Shown: in pieces, positions 37,047 through 44,899 of the stretch
Layout: every line of letters starts with the position of its first letter
How positions within the stretch are numbered: the first letter of the stretch is position 1
From: JAIPEI01 sp964443135
GTDB taxonomy: Bacteria > Desulfobacterota > DSM-4660 > Desulfatiglandales > HGW-15
Direction of reading: 5' to 3'
NCBI GenBank assembly: GCA_964443135.1
Contig: CAYUBQ010000004.1
Coordinates: forward strand, 1-64,000
Length of the DNA stretch: 64,000 nt
Program-made: the position numbers and the translations under genes
The notes under the pieces: generated by a model
Told to the model about the DNA's origin: nothing
Database searches by the model: none
Seen by the model: the letters and a program-made list of their open reading frames with translations, nothing else

Positions 37047-38168
37047 TCAGCCGGACCCCTCGCCGCTCAACTGGCCGCAGGCGGCGGAGATGTCCCGTCC
37101 CTTGCTCTTGCGCACGATGGCCGTGTAGTGGCCCTGGACCAGAATCTCCTGGAACGCCTGGACGCGATCCGGCGGGGACGGGGAGAGCCCCAGGGACGGG
37201 TGGGGGTTCAGCGGGATCAGATTGATCTTGGCCCGGAGTCCCCGAAGCAGGCGGGCCAGGTTGCGTGCATCCTCGTCCCGATCGTTGACGTCCCGAATGA
37301 GAATGTACTCGAAGGTGATCATCCGGCGGTTGGGGAGGGGGAAATCGCGGCAGGCCGCCATGAGGCGGTCCAGGGGATAGGACCGGTTGACCGGCATGAG
37401 AAAGCTCCGCGTGTCGTCGTCCGCCGCGTTCAGGCTCACGGCCAGGTTCACGCTCACGTCGCGCCCCAGCCGTTCCATGGCGGGAACCAGCCCGCTGGTG
37501 GAAATTGTCACCCTCCTGTGGGAGAAGTTCAGCGCGTCGTCGCAGGTCAGATTGTTGATGGCCCGCACCACGGCGTCGTAGTTGGCCAGGGGCTCTCCCA
37601 TGCCCATGAGGACGATGTTGGTCAACCGCGCCGGATCGGCCATGGACCTTCGAACCTGGACCACCTGTTCCACGATCTCCCCGGCGGCGAGGTTCCGCCT
37701 CAGGCCTCCCCGGCCCGTGACGCAGAATCTGCACCCCATGGCGCAACCGGCCTGGGAGGAGATGCAGAGGGTGCAACGATCCCTCTCCGGGATGAGCACG
37801 GACTCGATGCGGTGCCCGTCCGGGAGGCGGAAGAGGCATTTCTCGGTCCCGTCCCGGGAGGTCTGGGTCTCCTCCCGCTCGAGCCGGTCCACACTGGCGA
37901 GCCGTGCAAGCTCCTCGCGGAGGGCCTTGGGCAGGCTCGTCATGTCGTCGAAGGAGGAGGCGCCCTTCTTGAAGAGCCACCGGCGGATCTGCCGGCCGCG
38001 AAAGGCGGGGAGTCCTCGACTCTCGCACCAGGCTTCGGTCTCGGCCCCGGTGAGCCCCTTGAGGTCGGGGTCGTCCGGAACGCCGATGGGACGTCTCTCC
38101 GCCCCCGGGGGATCGGACCGGTGAGGGTCTCCTTCCGGGGAGGCCTCTCTGGGGTTCGCCTCGGACAC
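37047..38168 (-). CDS. rlmN: Dual-specificity RNA methyltransferase RlmN
   Basis: Radical SAM enzyme methylating C2 of A2503 in 23S rRNA and A37 in some tRNAs. It has 373 aa from GTG 38168. The 4Fe-4S cysteines C142, C146 and C149 are in GCAMGCRFC. The methyl-carrying Cys is in the C-terminal ISAACGQL. VLMGMGEPLANYD and SGLVPAMERL are typical. The Pro/Glu-rich first ~30 residues are an extension. The GTG lies 1 nt after the stop of the upstream thymidylate synthase gene, which suggests coupling. Confidence 0.95.
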   Translation of the reverse strand: MSEANPREASPEGDPHRSDPPGAERRPIGVPDDPDLKGLTGAETEAWCESRGLPAFRGRQIRRWLFKKGASSFDDMTSLPKALREELARLASVDRLEREETQTSRDGTEKCLFRLPDGHRIESVLIPERDRCTLCISSQAGCAMGCRFCVTGRGGLRRNLAAGEIVEQVVQVRRSMADPARLTNIVLMGMGEPLANYDAVVRAINNLTCDDALNFSHRRVTISTSGLVPAMERLGRDVSVNLAVSLNAADDDTRSFLMPVNRSYPLDRLMAACRDFPLPNRRMITFEYILIRDVNDRDEDARNLARLLRGLRAKINLIPLNPHPSLGLSPSPPDRVQAFQEILVQGHYTAIVRKSKGRDISAACGQLSGEGSG

Positions 38169-38169
38169 G

Positions 38170-38853
38170 TCAACAGCCCTCTTTGCTGAGCGCCGACGGG
38201 TTCTCGCACATGGTCCTGAGCTTGGCCAGCTCCCACACGTAATCGTAGAGATGCAGCCCCTTGCTCGCCGCGATGATCTCCCCGTCGTCGACCCCGATCT
38301 CCGAGGCCATGTACTCCTTGAGGAGCTGAACGGCCCCGAGGTTTGCGGGAAACCCGTTCCAGAGGTCCCAGGACCGAAAGTAGACGATGAAGTGGAGCCT
38401 CCCCTCCCGCACGCGGGTGTCGATCCCCCGCAGGCACGGGGGATCTTTCAGGAAGACGGCCTGCGGGTCCCCGACGGTCATGTAGGCCTGGTTCGTCCCG
38501 AAACCGTCCTCCCGATACATCCGGATGACCTCTGCGATCTGGCTCTCCAGATACCAGCCGTAGGTGTAGTCTTCCCCCGGCTGCTTGATCGCGGTCATCA
38601 GGTAGGGCAGGTACTCCTCGAGGTAGCCTTCGGCCACCGGGTTGGGAATGCCGAGGCCCGGCGGGATGTCGGGAAGGAGGGGGCGGACGCCGGGGTGCCG
38701 GACGTGCACGGTGATGTAGTCGAACTCCAGCCGTTTCTGTCCTTCGTAGCTCCCCCGGTCGATGGTGTACTCGCGACCCGTCTCGAGGAGCCTGTACACG
38801 CACTGAAACCAGGCGTCCGGAAGATCCCGGGCCTCGACGGACTCGATCCTCAT
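38170..38853 (-). CDS. Archaeal-type thymidylate synthase
   Basis: 227-aa protein with the ThyA active-site pattern in the short archaeal form. It has the catalytic Cys at C140 (KDPPCLRGIDTRVREGRLHF), then YFRSWDLWNGFPANLGA corresponding to the R-S-x-D and N-D-x-x-x-G-x-P-x-N dUMP-binding segments. GLHLYDY provides the H-x-Y near the end. It would convert dUMP to dTMP with methylene-tetrahydrofolate or a related C1 carrier. GGAGG lies 4 nt before ATG 38853. Such short forms are mostly archaeal and occur in some Desulfobacterota. Confidence 0.82.
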   Translation of the reverse strand: MRIESVEARDLPDAWFQCVYRLLETGREYTIDRGSYEGQKRLEFDYITVHVRHPGVRPLLPDIPPGLGIPNPVAEGYLEEYLPYLMTAIKQPGEDYTYGWYLESQIAEVIRMYREDGFGTNQAYMTVGDPQAVFLKDPPCLRGIDTRVREGRLHFIVYFRSWDLWNGFPANLGAVQLLKEYMASEIGVDDGEIIAASKGLHLYDYVWELAKLRTMCENPSALSKEGC

Positions 38854-39101
38854 GCATCCTCCCTCTGGAACGGGGTCGCGACTGCGGCGCCCGGACATAC
38901 GGATCGAAGGTTTTCCGGGGAGCGTTCGAGCCGAACGCCCACGGAGCGGCGGTTTCCGAATCGGGACTCATTTAGGCACGCCTGGGCCGCACTGTCAATT
39001 CCCAAGTCCGGCTCGGTTCGGCGATTCGGGTTCGAGACCGGCGGCGGGGAGGGGGATCCGTCGGTGAAGGCTTCCCCACGGGTTTGGGGATGGGGGTACG
39101 A

Positions 39102-41393
39102 TCAGGTCTCCAGAAGCTCGCGGACCTTTCTGGAGAGCTCCCGCAGGTCGAACGGCTTCTGGATGAACCCGGCACAGCCGGAATCCAGGATCTCCCGGGC
39201 CTGTCCGTTGAGGCCGTACCCGCTCGAGAGGAGCGCTCGGACACCCGGATCGAGCTTTCGGAGGCCTTCAAAGAGCTCGTTTCCGCTCATGCCGGGCATG
39301 ATCATGTCGAAAACGACCAGGTGGATGGGGCGGTCGTGGGAACGGTAGACCTCCAGCGCCTCGGCCCCGCTCTCCGCGGCCAGGACGCGGTACCCGAGCT
39401 GGCGAAGCATTCGTCCCCCCACCTCGAGAATGATGGCTTCGTCATCCACGAGGAGGATGGTCTCCGGCCCGCCTCGAGCCGGATCGCTGGAGAGGGAGGG
39501 AGCCGTGTCCGACGAGCGGGTGGCCGGCAGGAACACGGAGAAGGTGGTGCCTTCCCCCGGCTCGGATTCCACGTCGATGAACCCCCCGTGAGCCTTGACA
39601 ATGCCGTACACCGAGGCGAGCCCGAGGCCGGTCCCGTTGACCAGCCCCTTCGTGGTGAAGAACGGCTCGAAGATCCGGTCCCGGGTCTCCCGATCCATGC
39701 CGAGCCCGTTGTCCTGAACGGACAGGAGCACGTAAAGGTCTGCCCTGGGCTCGTAGGGCTTGTCACGCATCATGTCCGGGGCGGCGGACCGGGTCCGAAG
39801 GACGACCTCGCCGCCCCGGGGCATGGCGTCCGCCGCATTGATGAGCAGGTTCATCAGAATCTGTTCGATCTGGCCGTTGTCTCCCAGAATGGGGGGCAGG
39901 TCCGGGGCCGGATCCACGGAAACCACGATGTCCTTTCTCGTCGCTCCGAACGTGCCGGCCGTCTCCTGCATCAGGTCGTTCAGCTGGAAGGGCTGCACCG
40001 TGAACTTGCCCTCCCGGGCATAGCCCAGGAGCTGGGTCGTCAGCCGCGCTCCGCTCTGCACCTGCTTCTGGATGCTTTCGAGCATCTTTCTCTGCGGCCG
40101 GTTTTCGGCGGCCTCCAGGAGCATCAGGCTGGCGTACCCCTGGATGCCCATGAGGAGGTTGTTGAAGTTGTGAGCGATCCCGCCCGCCAGGGTCCCCAGG
40201 GCTTCCATCTTCTGGGCCTGCCTCAGCTGGAGCGACAGCTGGTTGCGCTCTTCCTCGGCGAGTTTGCGCTCGGTCACGTCGTGGAGGATGCCCCGGAATC
40301 CGGCGGGCAGGCCGTTCGAATCCCGCACCAGGGAGACGGAGGCCTCCACGTCCCTTCTGGTGCCGTCCTTTCTCGTGATGCACCACTCGAAGGCCTCGAT
40401 CACCCGGCCGCTTTCGTACACGGAGCGGAAGGCCTCCCGGCCCTTGCGACCGTTCTCCACGTCCGTGAACTCCTTCAGGTTCATCCTGAGCAGCGTCTCC
40501 TTGGGATAATCGAAGATCCGGCAGATGGCGTCGTTGATGAAGGTGAAGTTGCCCCTGAGATCGACCTCGTAATATCCTTCGACGATGCTCTGGAGAATGT
40601 TTCTGTATTTTTCCTCACTGTTTCGAAGGGCTTTTTCCGTCTGCCTCATGAGGGTGATGTCCATGAGAGAGGCCACGCTCCTGGAGGTCTCCGGGATCAG
40701 GCCGATGCGGAGGAGGACGCGTTTGCCGACCTTCAGGCGGTCGATGAACCGGAACTCGTAGTCGGTGGGCACGGGAAATCCCTTCTTCCGCCTCATTTCG
40801 TGGTACCAGGTCATTCTCTCCAGGTCGTCGGGATGCACGAAGCAGGTCCAGGTCATGCGGCCTTCGATTTCATCCCGCGTGTAGCCGCTCAGGAGCTCGA
40901 ACTCCGAGTTGACCATGGAGATCGTCCTGTCCTCCTCGATGATGACCGTGGCGGTCCCCGTGTTTTCGAAGACCCCCCGATAGCAGCTCTCGGAGCTCCG
41001 GAGAGCGGCTTCCATCGCATCCCGCTCCTGGATCCGCCCCTCGAGCAGCCGAGCCTTTCGGGAGAGCTCGGAGGTCCTCGCATTCACCTGGAGCCTCAGG
41101 ACGAAGCTGGCCAGGATCAGGAGAAGCAGCGCCCCGGTCCCCACCGCGGACGCCCAGAAGGAGCGGTGCTCCCACCAAGCCGGGCCGGCCCGGCCCCCTG
41201 CGGAGGGCTCGGCCTGAGAAGCGGAATCCAGATCCCGGAGTGCCAGGCTTCCGGCGATCCGGAATCGCTCCCGAGGGTTGGATCCGTCCACGTGGAGGTT
41301 CCCGCCGGCGGTGATCGATGCCCGATCGCCGGAGGAGCCGGGTTGAGGGAGCAGCAGAAGAAAGCAGAACATCCAGAAGGCGATGCGTTTCAT
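39102..41393 (-). CDS. PAS-domain hybrid sensor histidine kinase
   Basis: 763 aa. An N-terminal signal-like segment (1-20), a short periplasmic stretch and one membrane helix about 79-99 are followed by two PAS domains (about 125-240 and 255-375, the first sensing FENTGTATVIIEED). The dimerisation/phosphoacceptor box is GTLAGGIAHNFNNLLMGIQGYASL, then comes the HATPase (NLLINAADAMPRGG, DNGLGMD, FTTKG-GTGLGL) and a C-terminal receiver (about 645-763, phospho-Asp in VVFDMIMPGMSG). The H-box reads HNFNN instead of the usual HDFNN of this kinase class. No output gene adjacent; signal unknown. Confidence 0.9.
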   Translation of the reverse strand: MKRIAFWMFCFLLLLPQPGSSGDRASITAGGNLHVDGSNPRERFRIAGSLALRDLDSASQAEPSAGGRAGPAWWEHRSFWASAVGTGALLLLILASFVLRLQVNARTSELSRKARLLEGRIQERDAMEAALRSSESCYRGVFENTGTATVIIEEDRTISMVNSEFELLSGYTRDEIEGRMTWTCFVHPDDLERMTWYHEMRRKKGFPVPTDYEFRFIDRLKVGKRVLLRIGLIPETSRSVASLMDITLMRQTEKALRNSEEKYRNILQSIVEGYYEVDLRGNFTFINDAICRIFDYPKETLLRMNLKEFTDVENGRKGREAFRSVYESGRVIEAFEWCITRKDGTRRDVEASVSLVRDSNGLPAGFRGILHDVTERKLAEEERNQLSLQLRQAQKMEALGTLAGGIAHNFNNLLMGIQGYASLMLLEAAENRPQRKMLESIQKQVQSGARLTTQLLGYAREGKFTVQPFQLNDLMQETAGTFGATRKDIVVSVDPAPDLPPILGDNGQIEQILMNLLINAADAMPRGGEVVLRTRSAAPDMMRDKPYEPRADLYVLLSVQDNGLGMDRETRDRIFEPFFTTKGLVNGTGLGLASVYGIVKAHGGFIDVESEPGEGTTFSVFLPATRSSDTAPSLSSDPARGGPETILLVDDEAIILEVGGRMLRQLGYRVLAAESGAEALEVYRSHDRPIHLVVFDMIMPGMSGNELFEGLRKLDPGVRALLSSGYGLNGQAREILDSGCAGFIQKPFDLRELSRKVRELLET

Positions 41394-41526
41394 GATCGTC
41401 CCCGGGTTGGCAGCGCAAGGAGCCGGCGTGATCGCCGGGAGACGGACACCGGCCGGGGGGGCACCCCCCATGGGCGGGTGCCCGTCCCTGGCATGATCGG
41501 CACGTTCGATGCTCGAGTTGAATGTT

Positions 41527-41556
41527 TTGTCGATCCCGACCGAAACATGGTACAAT
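41527..41556 (+). promoter_or_regulatory. Possible promoter for SagB-like nitroreductase
   Basis: TTGTCG (41527-41532), an 18-bp spacer and TACAAT (41551-41556), about 43 nt before the ATG. Confidence 0.45.
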
Positions 41557-41598
41557 ACCGTCAAGCGGAGAGGATTCGAACAGGGAGAGGAGACGGCC

Positions 41599-42192
41599 AT
41601 GAGACTACCCGGAGCCAGGACGGAGGGAAAGGTCAGCCTGGAGCGAGCCATCCAGGAGCGGAGGACGGTCCGCAGGTTCGTTTCCCGGCCTTTGAGCCCT
41701 GAACAGCTGGGACAGCTTCTCTGGGCGGCCCAGGGAGTGACCGGCTCGCTGGGCATGAAGCGGGCGGCGCCCTCGGCAGGGGCCCTGTACCCCATGACCG
41801 TCTATGCCGCGGCGGGCGGTGTGCGCAGGCTGAATGCGGGCGTGTACCGGTACTCGCCGGGAGGGCACGGGCTGGAGGCGACCCTGGAGGGGGATGTCCG
41901 TCAGGCCGTGGCCAAGGCCTGCCTCAACCAGATGTGGGTGGCCGACGCCCCGGTGATCCTCGCCATCGCGGCCGAGTACGAGCGGATCACGGGGAAGTAC
42001 GGCCGGCGGGGCGTGCAGTACGCCGTGATCGAGTCCGGCCACATCGGGCAGAACATCTTTCTCCAGGCCGTGGCCCTTGGGCTCGCCGCCGGGATCGTCG
42101 GCGCCTTTCGAGATGGGGACCTGGGCAAAGCCATCGGGCTTCCCGGCAAAGGGACCCCGTTGCTGGTGATGCCGGTCGGTTACAAGCGGTGA
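41599..42192 (+). CDS. SagB/ThcOx-like nitroreductase family protein
   Basis: 197-aa FMN-dependent oxidoreductase. The N-terminal ERRTVRRFVSRPLSPEQLGQLLWAAQGVTG and the following RAAPSAGALYPMTVY match the SagB-type dehydrogenase subgroup. YAVIESGHIGQNIFLQAVALGLAAGIVGAF is the conserved FMN/dimer helix. SagB-type enzymes oxidise azoline peptides, but no cyclodehydratase or precursor peptide lies nearby, so a peptide-modification role is not supported. GAGGAG sits 6 nt before ATG 41599. Confidence 0.85.
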   Translation: MRLPGARTEGKVSLERAIQERRTVRRFVSRPLSPEQLGQLLWAAQGVTGSLGMKRAAPSAGALYPMTVYAAAGGVRRLNAGVYRYSPGGHGLEATLEGDVRQAVAKACLNQMWVADAPVILAIAAEYERITGKYGRRGVQYAVIESGHIGQNIFLQAVALGLAAGIVGAFRDGDLGKAIGLPGKGTPLLVMPVGYKR

Positions 42193-42223
42193 GCCCCGGC
42201 CGGTCCCTGGTCCCTCGGACGGT

Positions 42224-43459
42224 TCAGAGGGGCCTGTCCGAGGCCTCCGCCATGGCGCTGCAGACCGCCTCGGCGAAGCGGGAGCAGGAGACCTCCCGGG
42301 CGCCTTCCATGAGGCGCGCCAGGTCATAGGTGACGATCTTGCGGGCGAACACGGTTTCCAGCCCCCGCTCGATGCGTCGGGCCGCCTCGGACCAGCCCAT
42401 GTGCTCGAGCATCATGGCCCCGCTCAGGATGAGGGAGGAGGGGTTGACCTTGTCCAGGCCGGCGTACCGGGGCGCCGTTCCGTGGGTGGCCTCGAACAGG
42501 GCGAACCCCTCTTCGTAGTTGATGTTGGCGCCGGGCGCCATGCCGATCCCGCCCACCTGGGCCGCCAGCGCGTCGGAGATGTAGTCGCCGTTCAGGTTCA
42601 TGGTGGCGATCACGTCGAACTCGTCGCTCCGAGTGAGGGCCTGCTGGAAGAAGATGTCGGCGATGGCGTCCTTGATCAGGACGCGGTCCCCGGGACCGTC
42701 CTTCCCCAGGTCCTCCCAGGCCACGGTGCTGTCCGGGTAGGCTTCCTTGGCGAGTTCGTACCCCCAGCTCCGGAACGCCCCCTCGGTGAACTTCTGGATG
42801 TTTCCCTTGTGGACCAGGGTCACGCTCTTCCTGCCCCGGGACAGGGCGAACTCCAGGGCCGCTCGAACGAGCCTCCGGCTCCCCGTCCGGCTGATGGGCT
42901 TGACGCCCAGGGCGGAGTCCTCGCGAAGGTCCCACCCGAACCGCTCCTGGAGGAAGCTCCGCAGGGCCCGGGCCTCCGCGCTGCCGGCCTCCAGCTCGAG
43001 CCCGGCGTACACGTCCTCCGTGTTCTCACGGAAGATGACCATGTCCACCTTCCAGGGCTCTCGAACGGGGCTCGGCACCCCCTGAAACCAGCGGACGGGC
43101 CGGACGCATGCGTACAGGTCCAGCTGCTGTCGAAGGGTGACGTTGAGGCTTCGAAAGCCCTCGCCCACCGGCGTGGTGAGCGGGCCCTTGATACCGATGC
43201 GGTATGCCCGCAGGGCCTCGAGCGTCTCGGGCGGGAGCCACTGCCCCGTCCTCTCGAAGGCCTTCTCTCCGGCAAGGATCTCCTCCCAGGCGATGCTTCG
43301 CTTTCCCTGCCAGCAGAGCTCCACGGAACGGTCGATGACCCTGGACGCGGCCTTCCAGATGTCCCGCCCGATGCCGTCCCCCTCGATGAAGGGGATGACC
43401 GGATGGTCGGGCACCTCGAGCCGGCCCTGTTCGAAGGTGACGGTATCACGGGGGTTCAT
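42224..43459 (-). CDS. icd: Isocitrate dehydrogenase (NADP-type)
   Basis: Oxidative decarboxylation of isocitrate to 2-oxoglutarate in the TCA cycle. It has 411 aa, the bacterial type I homodimeric form. FIEGDGIGRDIW starts the fold. Substrate-binding and metal Asp segments are in FRENTEDVYAGLE, the KGNIQKFTEGAFRSWGYE helix and ATMNLNGDYISDALAAQVGGIGMAPGAN. NADP-type specificity is suggested by the HGTAPRYAG and K-x-x-Y region but not proven. ATG 43459 begins at the family start; a promoter lies 44 nt upstream. Confidence 0.95.
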   Translation of the reverse strand: MNPRDTVTFEQGRLEVPDHPVIPFIEGDGIGRDIWKAASRVIDRSVELCWQGKRSIAWEEILAGEKAFERTGQWLPPETLEALRAYRIGIKGPLTTPVGEGFRSLNVTLRQQLDLYACVRPVRWFQGVPSPVREPWKVDMVIFRENTEDVYAGLELEAGSAEARALRSFLQERFGWDLREDSALGVKPISRTGSRRLVRAALEFALSRGRKSVTLVHKGNIQKFTEGAFRSWGYELAKEAYPDSTVAWEDLGKDGPGDRVLIKDAIADIFFQQALTRSDEFDVIATMNLNGDYISDALAAQVGGIGMAPGANINYEEGFALFEATHGTAPRYAGLDKVNPSSLILSGAMMLEHMGWSEAARRIERGLETVFARKIVTYDLARLMEGAREVSCSRFAEAVCSAMAEASDRPL

Positions 43460-43502
43460 GGGGTGCTTCCCTCCTTGGCGTGATGGGGTTGCAAAGGATG
43501 AA

Positions 43503-43530
43503 ATCCTACCACCCTTGAGATACCGGTCAA
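43503..43530 (-). promoter_or_regulatory. Sigma70-type promoter for icd
   Basis: Minus-strand TTGACC (43530-43525), a 16-bp spacer and TAGGAT (43508-43503). Confidence 0.5.
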
Positions 43531-43582
43531 CGCCTTTTCTCCCCGGCGGGGGGCGGAGGCACAAGTCGAGCCAAAAAAAGAG

Positions 43583-43610
43583 TTGACATCGGGGAAAAAT
43601 AAACTATTAT
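43583..43610 (+). promoter_or_regulatory. Sigma70-type promoter for PxxKW protein
   Basis: Consensus TTGACA (43583-43588), a 16-bp spacer and TATTAT (43605-43610). It starts a ~65-nt leader containing the hairpin below. Confidence 0.75.
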
Positions 43611-43631
43611 TACCTGATTTTGTTTTTCAGC

Positions 43632-43660
43632 GGCCCCGGCATCGACGGGGCCTTATTTTT
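43632..43660 (+). terminator. Leader hairpin resembling an intrinsic terminator (attenuator)
   Basis: A 7-bp stem GGCCCCG/CGGGGCC with a 7-nt loop is followed immediately by TTATTTTT. It lies between the promoter and the ribosome site of the PxxKW gene, so most transcripts may stop here unless read-through is permitted. Confidence 0.65.
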
Positions 43661-43681
43661 AAGAGAAAGGACGTGATACCC

Positions 43682-43963
43682 ATGCTTTGTGCAACGGTAA
43701 AAGACGGACAGGACTGTTTCTTCATGGACAAGGGCGGCTGCCGGTTCAACGGAGGCCACTGCCACGCGATCATCGAGCAGTGCGAGGGCTGTCAGCGCGT
43801 TCAGGAGCTTTCCACCGGCAAGTACTGCTCCAGCTTCCCCGATCCGTCCATCAAGTGGCGTTCCGGGGTTTGCAGCATGGCCACCCATGTGAAGGCCTCG
43901 AACGGCACCCAGGCAAACGGCAAGATCAATCCGCTGAAGGCTTCCAAGCGGCGAGGACACTGA
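43682..43963 (+). CDS. PxxKW-family cysteine-rich protein
   Basis: 93-aa protein rich in cysteine. Cys residues occur in MLCATVKDGQDCFF, GGCRFNGGHCH, EQCEGCQR, GKYCSSFPDPSIKW and GVCSM. The PDPSIKW segment is the P-x-x-KW motif that names this family, known mainly from Desulfobacterota. The nine Cys suggest metal or Fe-S binding; function unknown. A basic tail ends the protein. AGGA lies 10 nt before ATG 43682. A strong promoter and leader hairpin point to high, conditional expression. Confidence 0.82.
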   Translation: MLCATVKDGQDCFFMDKGGCRFNGGHCHAIIEQCEGCQRVQELSTGKYCSSFPDPSIKWRSGVCSMATHVKASNGTQANGKINPLKASKRRGH

Positions 43964-44086
43964 CCGGGACCGCCGCCGGTCTCCGGCCACAGCGGGATCT
44001 CCAGAAAGGAACGGCCGGGGGAGCGCTTCCGACGCCGGGCGGCGAACTCCGTCCCCGCGCCGGAGGTCGTCCGGCCGGCGGGCGGT

Positions 44087-44899
44087 TCATCGAGGGGCCC
44101 CGGTCGTTCGGGGCCCGGTCCTCTCCAGGTGGAGAAGGAACTCGCGGTTTCCCTTGGGGCCCAGGACGGGCGACTCCGTCCGCGCCTTCACGGACCAGCC
44201 CTCCGAACGGAACTGCTCGGAGAGCTCCTCCAGGACCCGGGCATGGAGCTTCGGGTCCCGCACCACGCCGCCCTTGCCCACCCGCTCCCTGCCCACCTCG
44301 AACTGGGGCTTCACCAGGGTCACCATCCAGGCCCCGGGCTCCAGGAGCCGACTCACCGCCGGAACCACGATTCTCAAGGAGATGAAGGAGACGTCGATCA
44401 CCGTCCCCTGCACGGGCTCACCCAGGCCCTCGGGCGTGAGGTGGCGGATGTTCGTCCTCTCCATCAGGCGGACCCGCGGATCGTTCCGCAGGGACCAGTG
44501 GAACTGTCCGTGTCCCACGTCCACGGCGATCACCCGGGAGGCGCCGTTCTGAAGGAGACAGTCGGTGAAGCCGCCGGTGGACGCCCCCACGTCCATGACG
44601 GTCCGTCCCCGCACGTCCAGGGAGAACCGCCGGAGGGCCTCGGCCAGCTTGAGGCCTCCCCGGCTCACGTAGGGAAGGGATGAGGAACGCAGGACGATGC
44701 CGGCGGCTTCCGGAACCGCGTGTCCCGGCTTGTCCACCCGCGTGCCGTCCACCTCCACGACGCCGGCCATGATGAGGGCGCGCGCCTTCTCGCGGCTCTC
44801 GGCCAGCCCCTTCCGGACCAGCAGCAGGTCCAGCCTCTGTTTGGGATCTCGGTGTCTAGCGGAAGAGATGCTCGGCTTCCTCCACGATGGATGGGGCAT
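44087..44899 (-). CDS. tlyA: TlyA-family RNA 2'-O-methyltransferase (hemolysin A type)
   Basis: 270 aa: an N-terminal S4 RNA-binding domain (RLDLLLVRKGLAESREKARALIMAGVVEVDG) and a C-terminal FtsJ-like Rossmann methyltransferase (VMDVGASTGGFTDCLLQNGASRVIAVDVG). The K-D-K-E set includes the LVKPQFE lysine. Members methylate 16S/23S rRNA ribose; the hemolysin label is historical. The only in-frame ATG (44899) lies inside dxs, giving a 44-nt overlap and a ~20-residue extension before the S4 domain. It is the last gene of the xseA-dxs operon. Confidence 0.9.
   Translation of the reverse strand: MPHPSWRKPSISSARHRDPKQRLDLLLVRKGLAESREKARALIMAGVVEVDGTRVDKPGHAVPEAAGIVLRSSSLPYVSRGGLKLAEALRRFSLDVRGRTVMDVGASTGGFTDCLLQNGASRVIAVDVGHGQFHWSLRNDPRVRLMERTNIRHLTPEGLGEPVQGTVIDVSFISLRIVVPAVSRLLEPGAWMVTLVKPQFEVGRERVGKGGVVRDPKLHARVLEELSEQFRSEGWSVKARTESPVLGPKGNREFLLHLERTGPRTTGAPR

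Noticed and set aside
41599..42192. Part of a SagBCD-like peptide modification cluster
   Set aside because: No cyclodehydratase, protease or precursor peptide gene lies within several kilobases; neighbours are a kinase and icd.
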